A stretch of DNA of 64,000 bases from Bacteroidales bacterium UBA5382 (lineage in GTDB: Bacteria; Bacteroidota; Bacteroidia; Bacteroidales; Dysgonomonadaceae): the NCBI GenBank assembly GCA_002409745.1, contig DHOU01000029.1, positions 46,809 to 110,808 on the forward strand, written 5' to 3'. Positions 7,775 to 15,701 of this stretch are shown here, in pieces. A program made the position numbers and the translations under genes. Numbering within the stretch: the first letter of the stretch is position 1; each line of letters opens with the position of its first letter. The notes under the pieces were generated by a model that was not told where the DNA came from, searched no databases, and worked only from the letters and a program-made list of their open reading frames with translations.

Positions 7775-9127
7775 ATGGAAAAGAGAAAAAAAATTATGTT
7801 GCCGGAGACGGAAATTCCTACCAAATGGTATAATGTGGTAGCGGAAATGAAGCACAAACCCCAACCGATGATTAATCCGGGGACGAAAGAGCCCCTCAAA
7901 CCCGAAGACCTTTACCCGTTGTTCGCAGAGGAACTGGCACGGCAGGAGTTGAACGAAACCGATGCGTGGATAGACATTCCGGAAGAGGTGCGCGATAAGT
8001 ACAAGATTTACCGCCCCACTCCACTGGTACGCGCTTATGGGTTGGAAAAAGCATTGGATACTCCGGCGCACATTTATTTTAAAAACGAAAGCGTCAGCCC
8101 GGTGGGATCGCACAAACTCAATTCGGCTTTACCGCAGGCTTATTACAACAAAATCGACGGCACAACAAACCTGACAACCGAAACCGGTGCGGGACAATGG
8201 GGCACCGCCCTGTCGTTCGCCGCCAAAACCTTCGGACTCGAATTGGCCGTATATATGGTGAAGATCAGTTACGAACAGAAGCCTTACCGCCGCTCGCTGA
8301 TGCAGACATGGGGCGCACAAGTCATCGCCTCGCCCAGCATGTCCACCAAAGCGGGACGGAAGATACTTACCGACCACCCGACCTATCAAGGCAGTTTGGG
8401 AACGGCTATCTCCGAAGCGATCGAACTCGCCATGCAAACGCCGAAATGCAAATACGCGCTTGGAAGCGTGCTGAACCACGTGTCGCTGCATCAAACGATT
8501 ATCGGCTTGGAAGCGGAAAAACAAATGGAACTTGCCGGAGAGTATCCCGATATCATTATCGCATGCTTCGGCGGAGGATCGAACTTTTCGGGTATCTCAT
8601 TTCCTTTTCTCAGGCACAATCTATCGGGAGAAAAGAGCACACGCTTTATCGCCGCCGAACCGGCTTCCTGCCCGAAACTCACGCGCGGACATTTCCAATA
8701 CGACTTCGGCGACGAAACCGGTTACACGCCGCTTATCCCCATGTACACGCTCGGACATAAATTCGCTCCGGCAAATATCCATGCGGGCGGACTTCGTTAT
8801 CACGGGGCCGGCAGCATTGTGAGTCAGTTGCTGATGGACCGGCAAATGGAAGCAGTCGATATCGACCAGTTGGATTCGTTCGAAGCCGGCATATTGTTTG
8901 CACGCACCGAAGGCATCGTGCCCGCACCCGAATCGAACCATGCCATTGCCGCCACCATCCGCGAAGCGCTGAAGGCAAAAGAAGAAGGAACGAAGAAAAC
9001 CATCCTCTTTAACTTATCGGGACACGGATTAATCGACATGTCGGCTTACGACCAATATCTGGCAGGCGATTTAATTAATTATTCCCTTAGCGACGAAGAT
9101 ATAAAGAAATCGCTGGAAGCTGAATGA
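7775..9127 (+). CDS. trpB: Tryptophan synthase beta chain, TrpB2 type
   Basis: The product is a 450-residue PLP enzyme that joins indole and serine to form tryptophan. The PLP lysine lies in GSHKLNSA (about residue 113), the phosphate-binding glycine loop in CFGGGSNF (about residues 264-271), and the region TETGAGQWG is conserved. The N-terminal extension and total length (TrpB1 is about 400) point to the TrpB2 subgroup, usually encoded apart from trpA. No trpA or other trp gene is adjacent. The gene is preceded by a Trp-rich leader peptide and terminator, so its expression probably responds to tRNA-Trp charging. It may serve indole salvage. Confidence 0.93.
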   Translation: MEKRKKIMLPETEIPTKWYNVVAEMKHKPQPMINPGTKEPLKPEDLYPLFAEELARQELNETDAWIDIPEEVRDKYKIYRPTPLVRAYGLEKALDTPAHIYFKNESVSPVGSHKLNSALPQAYYNKIDGTTNLTTETGAGQWGTALSFAAKTFGLELAVYMVKISYEQKPYRRSLMQTWGAQVIASPSMSTKAGRKILTDHPTYQGSLGTAISEAIELAMQTPKCKYALGSVLNHVSLHQTIIGLEAEKQMELAGEYPDIIIACFGGGSNFSGISFPFLRHNLSGEKSTRFIAAEPASCPKLTRGHFQYDFGDETGYTPLIPMYTLGHKFAPANIHAGGLRYHGAGSIVSQLLMDRQMEAVDIDQLDSFEAGILFARTEGIVPAPESNHAIAATIREALKAKEEGTKKTILFNLSGHGLIDMSAYDQYLAGDLINYSLSDEDIKKSLEAE

Positions 9128-9184
9128 TTAAACAGCGTAAAAGATATAATCTGCCGGACAAACATAAAAAAAGATGTAAAAATA

Positions 9185-9216
9185 TTTGGAAGTTTCATCC
9201 GCGTGTTATATCTTTG
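9185..9216 (+). promoter_or_regulatory. Promoter of an RNA leader with no clear target gene
   Basis: TTTG at 9185-9188 and TATCTTTG at 9209-9216 are separated by 20 bp, a full match to the Bacteroidota promoter pattern. It lies in a 530-bp spacer with no conventional gene and points at the structured segment that follows. Confidence 0.7.
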
Positions 9217-9221
9217 AGTCA

Positions 9222-9475
9222 TTAAAACGAATGAGCCATTGCCGCATTGGTCGATTGGGAAACTCATCAATAAAAATCAAGAAACCGAGACTAGTTTTTG
9301 GTATTAATGGCGGGCCGCACTTCTTCGGAAGAGGCTTTCTTTAGCCCAGCGGATTACAAAGATGCCAGAACACTCAAATCCTGTCATAAGGAGTTTCGAC
9401 TTATTCCACCAGTGCGGCTTCTTTATAGAAAAGCAGATTTGCAAAAGTGCATACTTACGCAATCTGCTTTTTATT
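9222..9475 (+). ncRNA. Candidate structured leader RNA, possibly a Phe-type attenuator
   Basis: Downstream of the promoter at 9185-9216, GCCGCACT (9314-9321) can pair with AGTGCGGC (9411-9418). That stem would enclose a C(UUCG)G tetraloop hairpin (9320-9331, sharing its edge with the outer stem), GGCT-N6-AGCC (9333-9346) and TCCT-N6-AGGA (9379-9392). A T-tailed hairpin AAGCAGATT (9431-9439) / AATCTGCTT (9461-9469) ends the unit. GCTT...AAGC (9417-9434) could compete with both the long stem and the terminator. A 37-codon frame from 9231 ends ...GPHFFGRGFL, with the FF codons at 9321-9326 on the 5' arm. No target gene follows directly, only an Rpn-type gene after about 190 bp. Confidence 0.4.
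9431..9475 (+). terminator. Intrinsic terminator of the leader RNA
   Basis: AAGCAGATT and AATCTGCTT form a 9-bp stem around a 21-nt loop, extended by neighbouring GC pairs, followed by a TTTATTTTTAT tail. The loop is long for a terminator. Confidence 0.55.
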
Positions 9476-9627
9476 TTTATCTTTATTTCAGGCTTTACGG
9501 TGCCGGGCGCCATCATCCTGAATCCGGCGACCTTTTTCTTTTTTCGTTCACTCTACGGTTACAGTAACGACAGCCGGATGACGATCAAAAATAATTATTT
9601 TCATTATCTTCCGGTTGGAATTTTATT

Positions 9628-9635
9628 TACCTTTG
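9628..9635 (+). promoter_or_regulatory. -7 element before the Rpn-type gene
   Basis: TACCTTTG lies 23 bp before the ATG at 9658 and matches the Bacteroidota -7 consensus. No good TTTG is found at the expected distance upstream, so this is a weak or regulated promoter. Confidence 0.4.
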
Positions 9636-9657
9636 TAAGGTAAATAAAGCGAGATAT

Positions 9658-10518
9658 ATGCGACGGTTTATCAATCCCTTTTCGGATGTGGGATTTAAAA
9701 AAATATTCGGTCAGGAAATCAATAAAGAACTTTTGATAGAGTTTTTAAACGATTTACTGGAAGGAGAGAAGCGTATAAAAGATATTCGTTTTTTAGACAA
9801 AGAAAGTTTGCCATTCTATGAAAACGATCGTACCGGAATATACGATATCTCTTGCCAGACAGAAGCCGGCGAACATTTTATTGTTGAAATGCAAAATATC
9901 CGGCAAGTGCATTTCAGCGAACGCGCCTTGTATTATTTAACACGCGCATTGGCCTATCAAGGGGAGAAAAGCGCCCAATGGCAGTTTGAGTTGAATGCGG
10001 TATACGGGGTGTTTTTTATGAACTTCCGATTGAACGGGAGACCCGGCAAACTACGAACAGACGTAGTACTTACCGACCGTGAAACGCATGAACAATTCAG
10101 TGACAAATTGCGTTTTATCTTTCTAGAACTCCCCTCTTTTCGAAAGGAAGAGGAGGAATGCGAAACAGATTTCGAACGATGGATTTATGTATTAAAGAAT
10201 ATGGAAACATTAAAGAGAATTCCTTTTAAAGCCCGCAAATCGGTTTTTGAAAAACTGGAAAAGATCGCCGACCTGTCCTCCCTTAGCAAAGCGGAACGGA
10301 TTAAATACGATGCAAGCATTAAAGCGTATCGCGACCACTTGGCTACAATCGCCTATGGCAAAGCGGAAGGCAAAGCGGAAGGGAAGGCGGAAGGGAAGAC
10401 AGAAGGTGAACGAAATAAGCAGATAGAAATCGCCCGGAAACTAAAAGCAAAGGGACTTTCGATCGATCTTATTACCGAAACAACCGGCCTGTCTGTCGAA
10501 GAAGTAGAAAGACTGTAA
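9658..10518 (+). CDS. Rpn-family recombination-promoting nuclease / PD-(D/E)XK transposase-like protein
   Basis: This 286-residue protein begins MRRFINPFSDVGFKKIFG, the typical N-terminus of the Rpn family. A PD-(D/E)XK nuclease core follows: the TGIYDISCQTEAGEHFIVEMQN segment carries the D...E-x-Q pattern around residues 60-82. Its C-terminus carries a short tandem repeat (GKAEGKAEGKAEGKTEG, about residues 236-255) and a small helix-turn-helix-like end, also characteristic. In E. coli, Rpn proteins cut DNA and promote RecA-independent recombination. Family members are found as scattered single genes in Bacteroidota. It stands alone here, and its insertion could explain why the leader RNA upstream lacks a target. 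Confidence 0.85.
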   Translation: MRRFINPFSDVGFKKIFGQEINKELLIEFLNDLLEGEKRIKDIRFLDKESLPFYENDRTGIYDISCQTEAGEHFIVEMQNIRQVHFSERALYYLTRALAYQGEKSAQWQFELNAVYGVFFMNFRLNGRPGKLRTDVVLTDRETHEQFSDKLRFIFLELPSFRKEEEECETDFERWIYVLKNMETLKRIPFKARKSVFEKLEKIADLSSLSKAERIKYDASIKAYRDHLATIAYGKAEGKAEGKAEGKTEGERNKQIEIARKLKAKGLSIDLITETTGLSVEEVERL

Positions 10519-10556
10519 GATCATACCCCCCGATAAGGCTTGAGCCAATGGGCAAG

Positions 10557-10600
10557 AACAGCGCATAAACCTGTATGAAACGGTTTATGCGCTGTTTCTA
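10557..10600. terminator. Bidirectional terminator between the Rpn-type gene and topA
   Basis: AACAGCGCATAAACC (10557-10571) and GGTTTATGCGCTGTT (10582-10596) form a perfect 15-bp stem around a 10-nt loop, with TTTCTA after it. It sits between two convergent genes. Confidence 0.8.
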
Positions 10601-10645
10601 ATTTAGGAATAGGAAACCACGCCGGCAAGGCGCATCGGCCGGAAG

Positions 10646-12997
10646 TTATTTCTTCGTTTTCTTTGCGGTCGTCTTGCGGGTCGTTTTCTTTTTCTTCGTT
10701 GTGCCGTCGGTGGCTTCCGCTATAATCTGGCGGCACCTATCGAGCGTCAGTTCCGACGGTTCCTGATTCTTGGGAATCTTATAGTTTTTCTTTTCAAAAG
10801 TGATATAAGGGCCGTAACGGCCGTTGAGCACCTGAAGTCCGGGTTCTTCGGGAAAAGTTTTAATCGTCTTTTCGCGATCTTTCTTCTCTTTCGCCTCAAT
10901 CAGTTCGATGGCTTCCTCGAGCAACACCTCGAGCGGGTCGATCCCTTTGGGTAACGAAACGAACTTGCCGTCGTGGCGGAGATAGGGGCCGAAACGTCCT
11001 ACCGCAGCAACGACGTCCTTATCGCGGAATGTCCCCACGGTACGGGGCAAATCGAATAGCTTGAGCGTTTCTTCCAGGGTGATGGTCTCGATGGATTGCG
11101 GCTTTTGCAGGGGCGCGAAAAGCGGCTTTTCTTCTTCTTCCGACGACCCTATTTGAGCCACCGCGCCATAGCGACCGATTTTTACCGATACCTGCCGTCC
11201 CGTTTTAGGATCGGACCCGAGGATTCGCTCGCCCGCTTTGTGTTCGGTATGCGTCTGCGACACCTCTTCGACAATGGGATGGAACACCTTGTAGAAGTCG
11301 GCAATCGATTTGTTCCATTGGGTTTTGCCTTCGGCTATCTTATCGAAATCTTTTTCCACATCGGCCGTGAAGTTATAGTCGAGGATCGAAGGGAAGGACT
11401 CCATCAAGAAGTCCGTCACGACCATCCCGATATCCGTAGGCACGAGTTTGTTCTTGTCGGCGCCGAAGGTTTCCGTTTTGTCGGTATCCTTCAATTTTCC
11501 GTTTTTCAGCGCCAGTACGTTATAAGGCCGTTGTTCGCCCTCGAGACTGCGTTTCTCCACATATTCGCGGTTCTGGATAGTCGATATCGTAGGCGCATAG
11601 GTAGAAGGACGCCCGATGCCCAGTTCCTCGAGCTTGCGCACCAGCGAAGCCTCGGTATAACGCGGCGGACGCTGCGTAAAGCGCTGCGTGGCGATCGTCT
11701 CGCGCATGTCGAGCGCCTCTCCCTGTGTGAGCGGAGGCAGGATGCCGTCGGTGACTTCGGCATCTTCATCGTCGGTTCCTTCGAGATAGACTCGGAGGAA
11801 TCCGTCGAACTTCAGCACCTCACCGTTGGCGACAAACTTTCCTTTATCATTCGAGATATCGATAAGCGCCGTCGTTTTTTCGAGTTGCGCATCGGCCATT
11901 TGCGAAGCCACGGTGCGCTTCCAGATCAAGTCGTAAAGCTTTTTCTCCTGCGCCGTGCCGTCGATGGCGCTGTTTTGTATATAGGTGGGACGGATGGCTT
12001 CGTGCGCCTCTTGCGCCCCCTTCGATTTCGTCGTATACTGACGGACTTTGACGTATTCCGGTCCGTAAAGCTGTGTAACTTCGGCTTTAGCTGTGTTGAT
12101 GGCCAGTCCCGACAGGTTGACAGAGTCGGTACGCATATAGGTGATCTTTCCCGATTCGTACAAGCGCTGGGCCACACTCATGGTTTGCGCAACGGAAAAG
12201 CCCAGTTTGCGCGACGCTTCCTGTTGCAACGTGGAGGTGGTGAACGGCGCGGCGGGCGATTTGCGGGCCGGCTTTACCGTGACATCCTCGATGGAAAAGA
12301 GCGAGGACTTGAGCTTTTCGAGCAACGCCAACGCCTCTTCTTTGGTCTTAAGCCGCTTGTTGTATTCGCCCTTGACTTCGAACGATTCGCCGCCTTCTTT
12401 TTTCGTAAAGATGGCGATGATGCGATAGGCCGATTCGCTGTTGAACTGCTGTATTTCACGCTCGCGCTCCACAATAAGCCGCACAGCCACCGACTGTACG
12501 CGCCCGGCCGACAGAGCAGGCTTGATCTTGCGCCATAAAACGGGCGAAAGCTCGAAGCCGACGATGCGGTCGAGCACACGGCGCGCCTGTTGCGCATCGA
12601 CCAGATTCTTGTCGATCTTACGCGGCGTTTCGATAGCGCGATGAATAGCCGTATCGGTGATTTCGTGAAAGACGATGCGCTTGGTATTATCGTCCTTCAA
12701 GCCGAGGGCATCGAACAAGTGCCACGAGATGGCCTCCCCTTCGCGGTCCTCATCGGAAGCGAGCCAGACCGTTTCGGCTTGCTTGGCCGCCGCTTTCAAT
12801 TCGGCAACGACTTTCTTCTTGTCGTCGGGTATTTCGTAAATGGGGGTGAAATTATTTTCAATGTCTACGCTGAAGTCCTTCTTTTTCAAATCGCGGATAT
12901 GCCCGTAACTCGACATCACGTGATAGTCCTTACCCAAGAACCGTTCGATGGTCTTGGCTTTGGCGGGAGACTCAACAATAACCAGGTTTTTCTTCAT
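10646..12997 (-). CDS. topA: DNA topoisomerase I (type IA)
   Basis: This 783-residue enzyme relaxes negative supercoils through a covalent tyrosine intermediate. The N-terminal Toprim domain starts KKNLVIVESPAKAKTIERFLG and includes the acidic WLASDEDREGEAISW motif. The catalytic tyrosine lies in ITYMRTDSVNLS, about residue 286. Bacterial-type C-terminal repeat domains follow (PKTGRQVSVKIGRYGAV..., FGPYLRHDGKFVSLPKG, YGPYITFEKKNYKIPKN). No zinc-finger cysteines are seen, and the protein ends in a Lys/Thr-rich tail (KKKKTTRKTTAKKTKK), as in many Bacteroidota. The promoter TACTTTTG on the minus strand (13058-13051) lies about 55 bp before the start. Confidence 0.97.
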   Translation of the reverse strand: MKKNLVIVESPAKAKTIERFLGKDYHVMSSYGHIRDLKKKDFSVDIENNFTPIYEIPDDKKKVVAELKAAAKQAETVWLASDEDREGEAISWHLFDALGLKDDNTKRIVFHEITDTAIHRAIETPRKIDKNLVDAQQARRVLDRIVGFELSPVLWRKIKPALSAGRVQSVAVRLIVEREREIQQFNSESAYRIIAIFTKKEGGESFEVKGEYNKRLKTKEEALALLEKLKSSLFSIEDVTVKPARKSPAAPFTTSTLQQEASRKLGFSVAQTMSVAQRLYESGKITYMRTDSVNLSGLAINTAKAEVTQLYGPEYVKVRQYTTKSKGAQEAHEAIRPTYIQNSAIDGTAQEKKLYDLIWKRTVASQMADAQLEKTTALIDISNDKGKFVANGEVLKFDGFLRVYLEGTDDEDAEVTDGILPPLTQGEALDMRETIATQRFTQRPPRYTEASLVRKLEELGIGRPSTYAPTISTIQNREYVEKRSLEGEQRPYNVLALKNGKLKDTDKTETFGADKNKLVPTDIGMVVTDFLMESFPSILDYNFTADVEKDFDKIAEGKTQWNKSIADFYKVFHPIVEEVSQTHTEHKAGERILGSDPKTGRQVSVKIGRYGAVAQIGSSEEEEKPLFAPLQKPQSIETITLEETLKLFDLPRTVGTFRDKDVVAAVGRFGPYLRHDGKFVSLPKGIDPLEVLLEEAIELIEAKEKKDREKTIKTFPEEPGLQVLNGRYGPYITFEKKNYKIPKNQEPSELTLDRCRQIIAEATDGTTKKKKTTRKTTAKKTKK

Positions 12998-13050
12998 TCA
13001 GTAATCTTTCTTCTTTATAAAAACGCATGTGCTGCTTTTGCTTCGCGCTG

Positions 13051-13082
13051 CAAAAGTAGTAATTTTAGGCAAGTAACACCAA
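13051..13082 (-). promoter_or_regulatory. topA promoter
   Basis: On the minus strand TTG (13082-13080) and TACTTTTG (13058-13051) are 21 bp apart, close to the Bacteroidota consensus, 54 bp upstream of the topA ATG. Confidence 0.55.
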
Positions 13083-13109
13083 TTTTTTCTGAAAATCATT
13101 TGAAATCGG

Positions 13110-13270
13110 CCATCGGTCGACAGGCTTCGGTCACCGACCGATGGTCTTCATCACCGATCTTCAGTCACCGGTCTTCAGTCGCCAATCGGCGGTCAACAAT
13201 CGGCAGTCAACAGTCTTTTCATCTTTGCGGACTCGATTTGCGATCTCCATCAATCTCCATCAATTTTTTC
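13110..13270. repeat. Heptanucleotide-type repeats (CGGTCTTCAGTCACC words)
   Basis: The spacer between topA and the YigZ-type gene contains words CGGTC(T/A), CAGTCA and CAACAGTC with a period near 7, from about 13113 to 13215. ATCTCCATCA words follow and run into the 3' end of the YigZ-type gene. This is the same word family as at 2338-2420, 3327-3420 and 48005-48070. Confidence 0.6.
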
Positions 13271-13858
13271 AATCTCCACCCCATACACCGCGGCGAACGC
13301 ATCGTAGAGAGGCTGCGACAACGACCGGCGCACACGCAGGCGAATGACACAGCGCTCGGCGAAATCCTGCTTCCAGTCCGCCTCGGGGAATTGTTTCAAG
13401 ACACGCATCACGTCGTTCAGCAGCAGATAATCGAAATACAGAGTAAAACGGTCGTCGACGGTTTTTTGCACGATACAGGCATTGTCGATGGCAGCCTTCG
13501 CCGCCTCGCGATAAGCCCGGATAAGGCCGCCGGTACCGAGCAGCGTGCCGCCGAAATAACGCACGACGAGAATGAGCACATCGGTCAGTTGATACGAATT
13601 GATTTGCCCGAGAATGGGTTTTCCGGCCGTGCCCGAAGGTTCGCCGTCGTCATTGGCTCGAAAGTCAGCCCTCTCCCACCCCAGCATGTATGCCCAGCAC
13701 ACGTGGCGCGCATCGTAATACTTCTTTCGATATTCATCCAAAACAGTCTTCACCTCTTCGACATCCCGTACGGGAACGGCGAAGGCGAGGAAACGGCTTT
13801 TCTTTTCGGTGAGGTGCCCCTCGGCTATGGCTTTTATGGTGTGGAACGTATCATCCAT
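13250..13858 (-). CDS. yigZ: YigZ/IMPACT family protein
   Basis: The product has 202 residues. The N-terminal UPF0029/IMPACT domain contains EKKSRFLAFAVPV, DARHVCWAYMLG, NDDGEPSGTAGKPIL and VVRYFGGTLLGTGGL, the conserved family motifs, and a smaller C-terminal domain follows (DUF1949-like). Eukaryotic IMPACT is a translation regulator. In bacteria the role is not settled, and old annotations as a peptidase are unsupported. Its last codons (VEIEKIDGD) overlap the repeat-filled spacer. A 42-bp-period tandem array begins within 25 bp upstream of its start. Confidence 0.92.
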   Translation of the reverse strand: MDDTFHTIKAIAEGHLTEKKSRFLAFAVPVRDVEEVKTVLDEYRKKYYDARHVCWAYMLGWERADFRANDDGEPSGTAGKPILGQINSYQLTDVLILVVRYFGGTLLGTGGLIRAYREAAKAAIDNACIVQKTVDDRFTLYFDYLLLNDVMRVLKQFPEADWKQDFAERCVIRLRVRRSLSQPLYDAFAAVYGVEIEKIDGD

Positions 13859-13868
13859 GGCACAAAAA

Positions 13869-14185
13869 TACGATATTTCGTCGTACGAACCACCTTACAC
13901 GCTTGCATAAGCCTTTTTTCCATTGAAAAATGGCTTTACAAAGTTGTTTGAACCTTTATTCAACCGTATAAACCGGTTTTAAAGCATGTTTGAAGCTTTA
14001 TACGATCGTACGAGGCATTTTACAAGCTTGTCAGGGCCTTTATACGACCGAATAATGTGTTTTACAAGCTTGTCAGCACCATTATTCAACCGTATAATGC
14101 ATTTTGCAACCTTGTTAGGGCCTTTATTCAATCGTATAATGCATTTTACAACCTTGTCGGGGCCATTATTCAACCGTATAACGGG
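13869..14185. repeat. Degenerate tandem array, 42-bp period
   Basis: About seven units lie between the YigZ-type gene and the BAHD-like gene. Unit starts (CCTTTATT / GCTTTATA / CCATTATT) fall at 13953, 13995, 14037, 14079, 14121 and 14163, exactly 42 bp apart. A weaker unit starts at 13911 and an off-phase one near 13881. Units share TTATTCAACCGTATAATGC and TTTACAACCTTGTCAGGG-like halves but differ at many positions. No indels are seen among the six main units, and the period is a multiple of three. Open frames through it encode a 14-residue repeat on either strand. I regard those as a by-product. Confidence 0.85.
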
Positions 14186-14231
14186 CGTTTATTTCTTCCG
14201 ATGCCGGATTGGAACAGAGAAAACAGGATGC

Positions 14232-15572
14232 TTATCGTTCCATCTTTCTCATAGCAAGCATCCAAGGATCGTTGGGATTGAGCTTTTTAATTTGACGGGC
14301 AAGCAATCCCGAAAAATATACTTCCACCCCGTCATTTTCAGATAAAGACACCGGCCAAATAAGAATCTGATGATTTTGCAGGTTATGGGGAAGAGAGAGT
14401 ACGGGACGTCCCTTCCCGAAATCGACAGAATAGATGGGTAACGTCGAAAAGTTATGATTGTAAAAGACTAGCGGACGCTTCAAACTGAAGGAATCCGTAT
14501 CAATCGGCATGTCGGGTAACCTTGTCCCCAGATTATCGGGGTTGTTCATTAAAAATCCGGCCAATTCCTGAGGCGATTGATGAATAATTTTCTGCAATAA
14601 ATCATAGACAATCTGTGCGATCTCGCTCAATGTGGCGGTTCTTTTGTAAGGGCGGGTAGGAACCGTCATGGAAGCATTTCCGAAAAAAGCTGCCGGAATT
14701 CCATCAAGGCGTCCACGGAGATCGATCGTGACGGCTTGTTTATAGCCCATACTGTCAGGCAGATTGTTGAGGATGGCAAACATTTTTCCGATATAGGCAG
14801 ACAAGGCAATACCGGTGGTGCATTCGAAACTGCATTCGGAGGAAATTTTATCTCTCAGGCGTTTGATGGCAGCAGAGGAGAAATGAAACGCTCCCGTTCT
14901 TTCAAGGGCAATTCCCGATAACGAATCGGAGAACATTTTGATGATAGAGCCGGAAAATAAACTTTTCCATCCTTGAGCGAAAGACGGGTAACCGCCGTCT
15001 TCCCGGGCAGAGGATTGCGCTGTTGAGAACAACGATTGCTCAAACACCGGTTCTACAATATCTTCCCCCCTACACAGTTTACTCCAGTCATTCACGATCG
15101 TATAAAAATTTACGCAGTCGACACAACCGTGACTACATTGTACACTCAAGACCGATCCGTTCTTTAATAAACTAAGCGTCACATTCATCGGAGCGATGTT
15201 TCCCTTTTTGACTTCACCCAAATCGAGCGGTGTTGTGAACCTCCTGGCCCATTTGTCCGTTTTCCCGATATCTTCTACGGACACGCTCGTTTCTTCTTTC
15301 ACAATAAAAGGCGTTCCTCTGTTCGAAAACACAATTCCGGAGCCGTTTGGATGGACCCTTCCCGACAACGGCGGATAATAGCCCAGCAGTTTTCTGAAAG
15401 CCGCTTTCATGGCATCGATGTCGGGAATATGATCATAGACCCATGTTCCGCGAAAACACAAGTCCAGGTTGTTGATATCCGGCTCCGAGAACGCCCTTAC
15501 GGTTAAAGGCTCTCCATATCCTTCGGCTCGCACCAAATTATAACTAAGTAAATTATGAAAAACATCTCCCAT
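14232..15572 (-). CDS. BAHD-like acyltransferase (Transferase family)
   Basis: This 446-residue protein has the two BAHD hallmarks. HGCVD fits the catalytic HxxxD motif (about residues 148-152), and VDFGKGRPV corresponds to the structural DFGWG motif (about residues 382-388). The start matches the family (DLCFRGTWVYDHIPDIDAMKAAFRKLLGYYPPLSGRV can be read as the N-terminal strand and helix). The total length is also typical. BAHD enzymes transfer acyl groups from CoA thioesters to alcohols or amines and are best known from plants and fungi; bacterial members are rare. No biosynthetic gene is adjacent, so the substrate is unknown. Transfer from a eukaryote is possible but untested. Confidence 0.75.
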   Translation of the reverse strand: MGDVFHNLLSYNLVRAEGYGEPLTVRAFSEPDINNLDLCFRGTWVYDHIPDIDAMKAAFRKLLGYYPPLSGRVHPNGSGIVFSNRGTPFIVKEETSVSVEDIGKTDKWARRFTTPLDLGEVKKGNIAPMNVTLSLLKNGSVLSVQCSHGCVDCVNFYTIVNDWSKLCRGEDIVEPVFEQSLFSTAQSSAREDGGYPSFAQGWKSLFSGSIIKMFSDSLSGIALERTGAFHFSSAAIKRLRDKISSECSFECTTGIALSAYIGKMFAILNNLPDSMGYKQAVTIDLRGRLDGIPAAFFGNASMTVPTRPYKRTATLSEIAQIVYDLLQKIIHQSPQELAGFLMNNPDNLGTRLPDMPIDTDSFSLKRPLVFYNHNFSTLPIYSVDFGKGRPVLSLPHNLQNHQILIWPVSLSENDGVEVYFSGLLARQIKKLNPNDPWMLAMRKMER

Positions 15573-15701
15573 TTTATCCGTTTTTTATTTCTTTCTTTTT
15601 CCGTAAAAAGCGCTGATTCCAAGCTCCATATTATACCTTCATATAAAATAGCATGGCGCCCATCCTATCCAGGAGGGCGCTCATGCATTCACATCTTCCT
15701 T

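Noticed and set aside
7638..7841. A 67-codon plus-strand frame across the trp attenuator
   Set aside because: It overlaps the leader peptide, terminator and trpB2 start in another frame, has no family features and a poor start.
9298..9643. Two overlapping frames of about 90 codons before the Rpn-type gene
   Set aside because: They run through the predicted terminator and structured RNA and have no recognisable protein features. The segment RSFDLFHQCGFF in one of them may matter for an attenuator but does not make a gene.
11096..12538. A 480-codon plus-strand frame opposite topA
   Set aside because: It is the antisense shadow of topA; its Arg/His/Leu-rich composition is typical of such mirrors.
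12590..13951. A 453-codon plus-strand frame opposite topA, the spacer and the YigZ-type gene
   Set aside because: It crosses two well-supported minus-strand genes and a repeat-filled spacer.
13979..14173. Repeat-encoded proteins from the periodic arrays (also at 39417-39746 and 63543-63904)
   Set aside because: Open frames arise because 42 is a multiple of three or by chance in the 41-bp array. They lack signal peptides, ribosome-binding sites and plausible folds.
13869..14185. A CRISPR array
   Set aside because: There are no near-identical repeats separated by unique spacers and no cas genes. The units diverge along their whole length.
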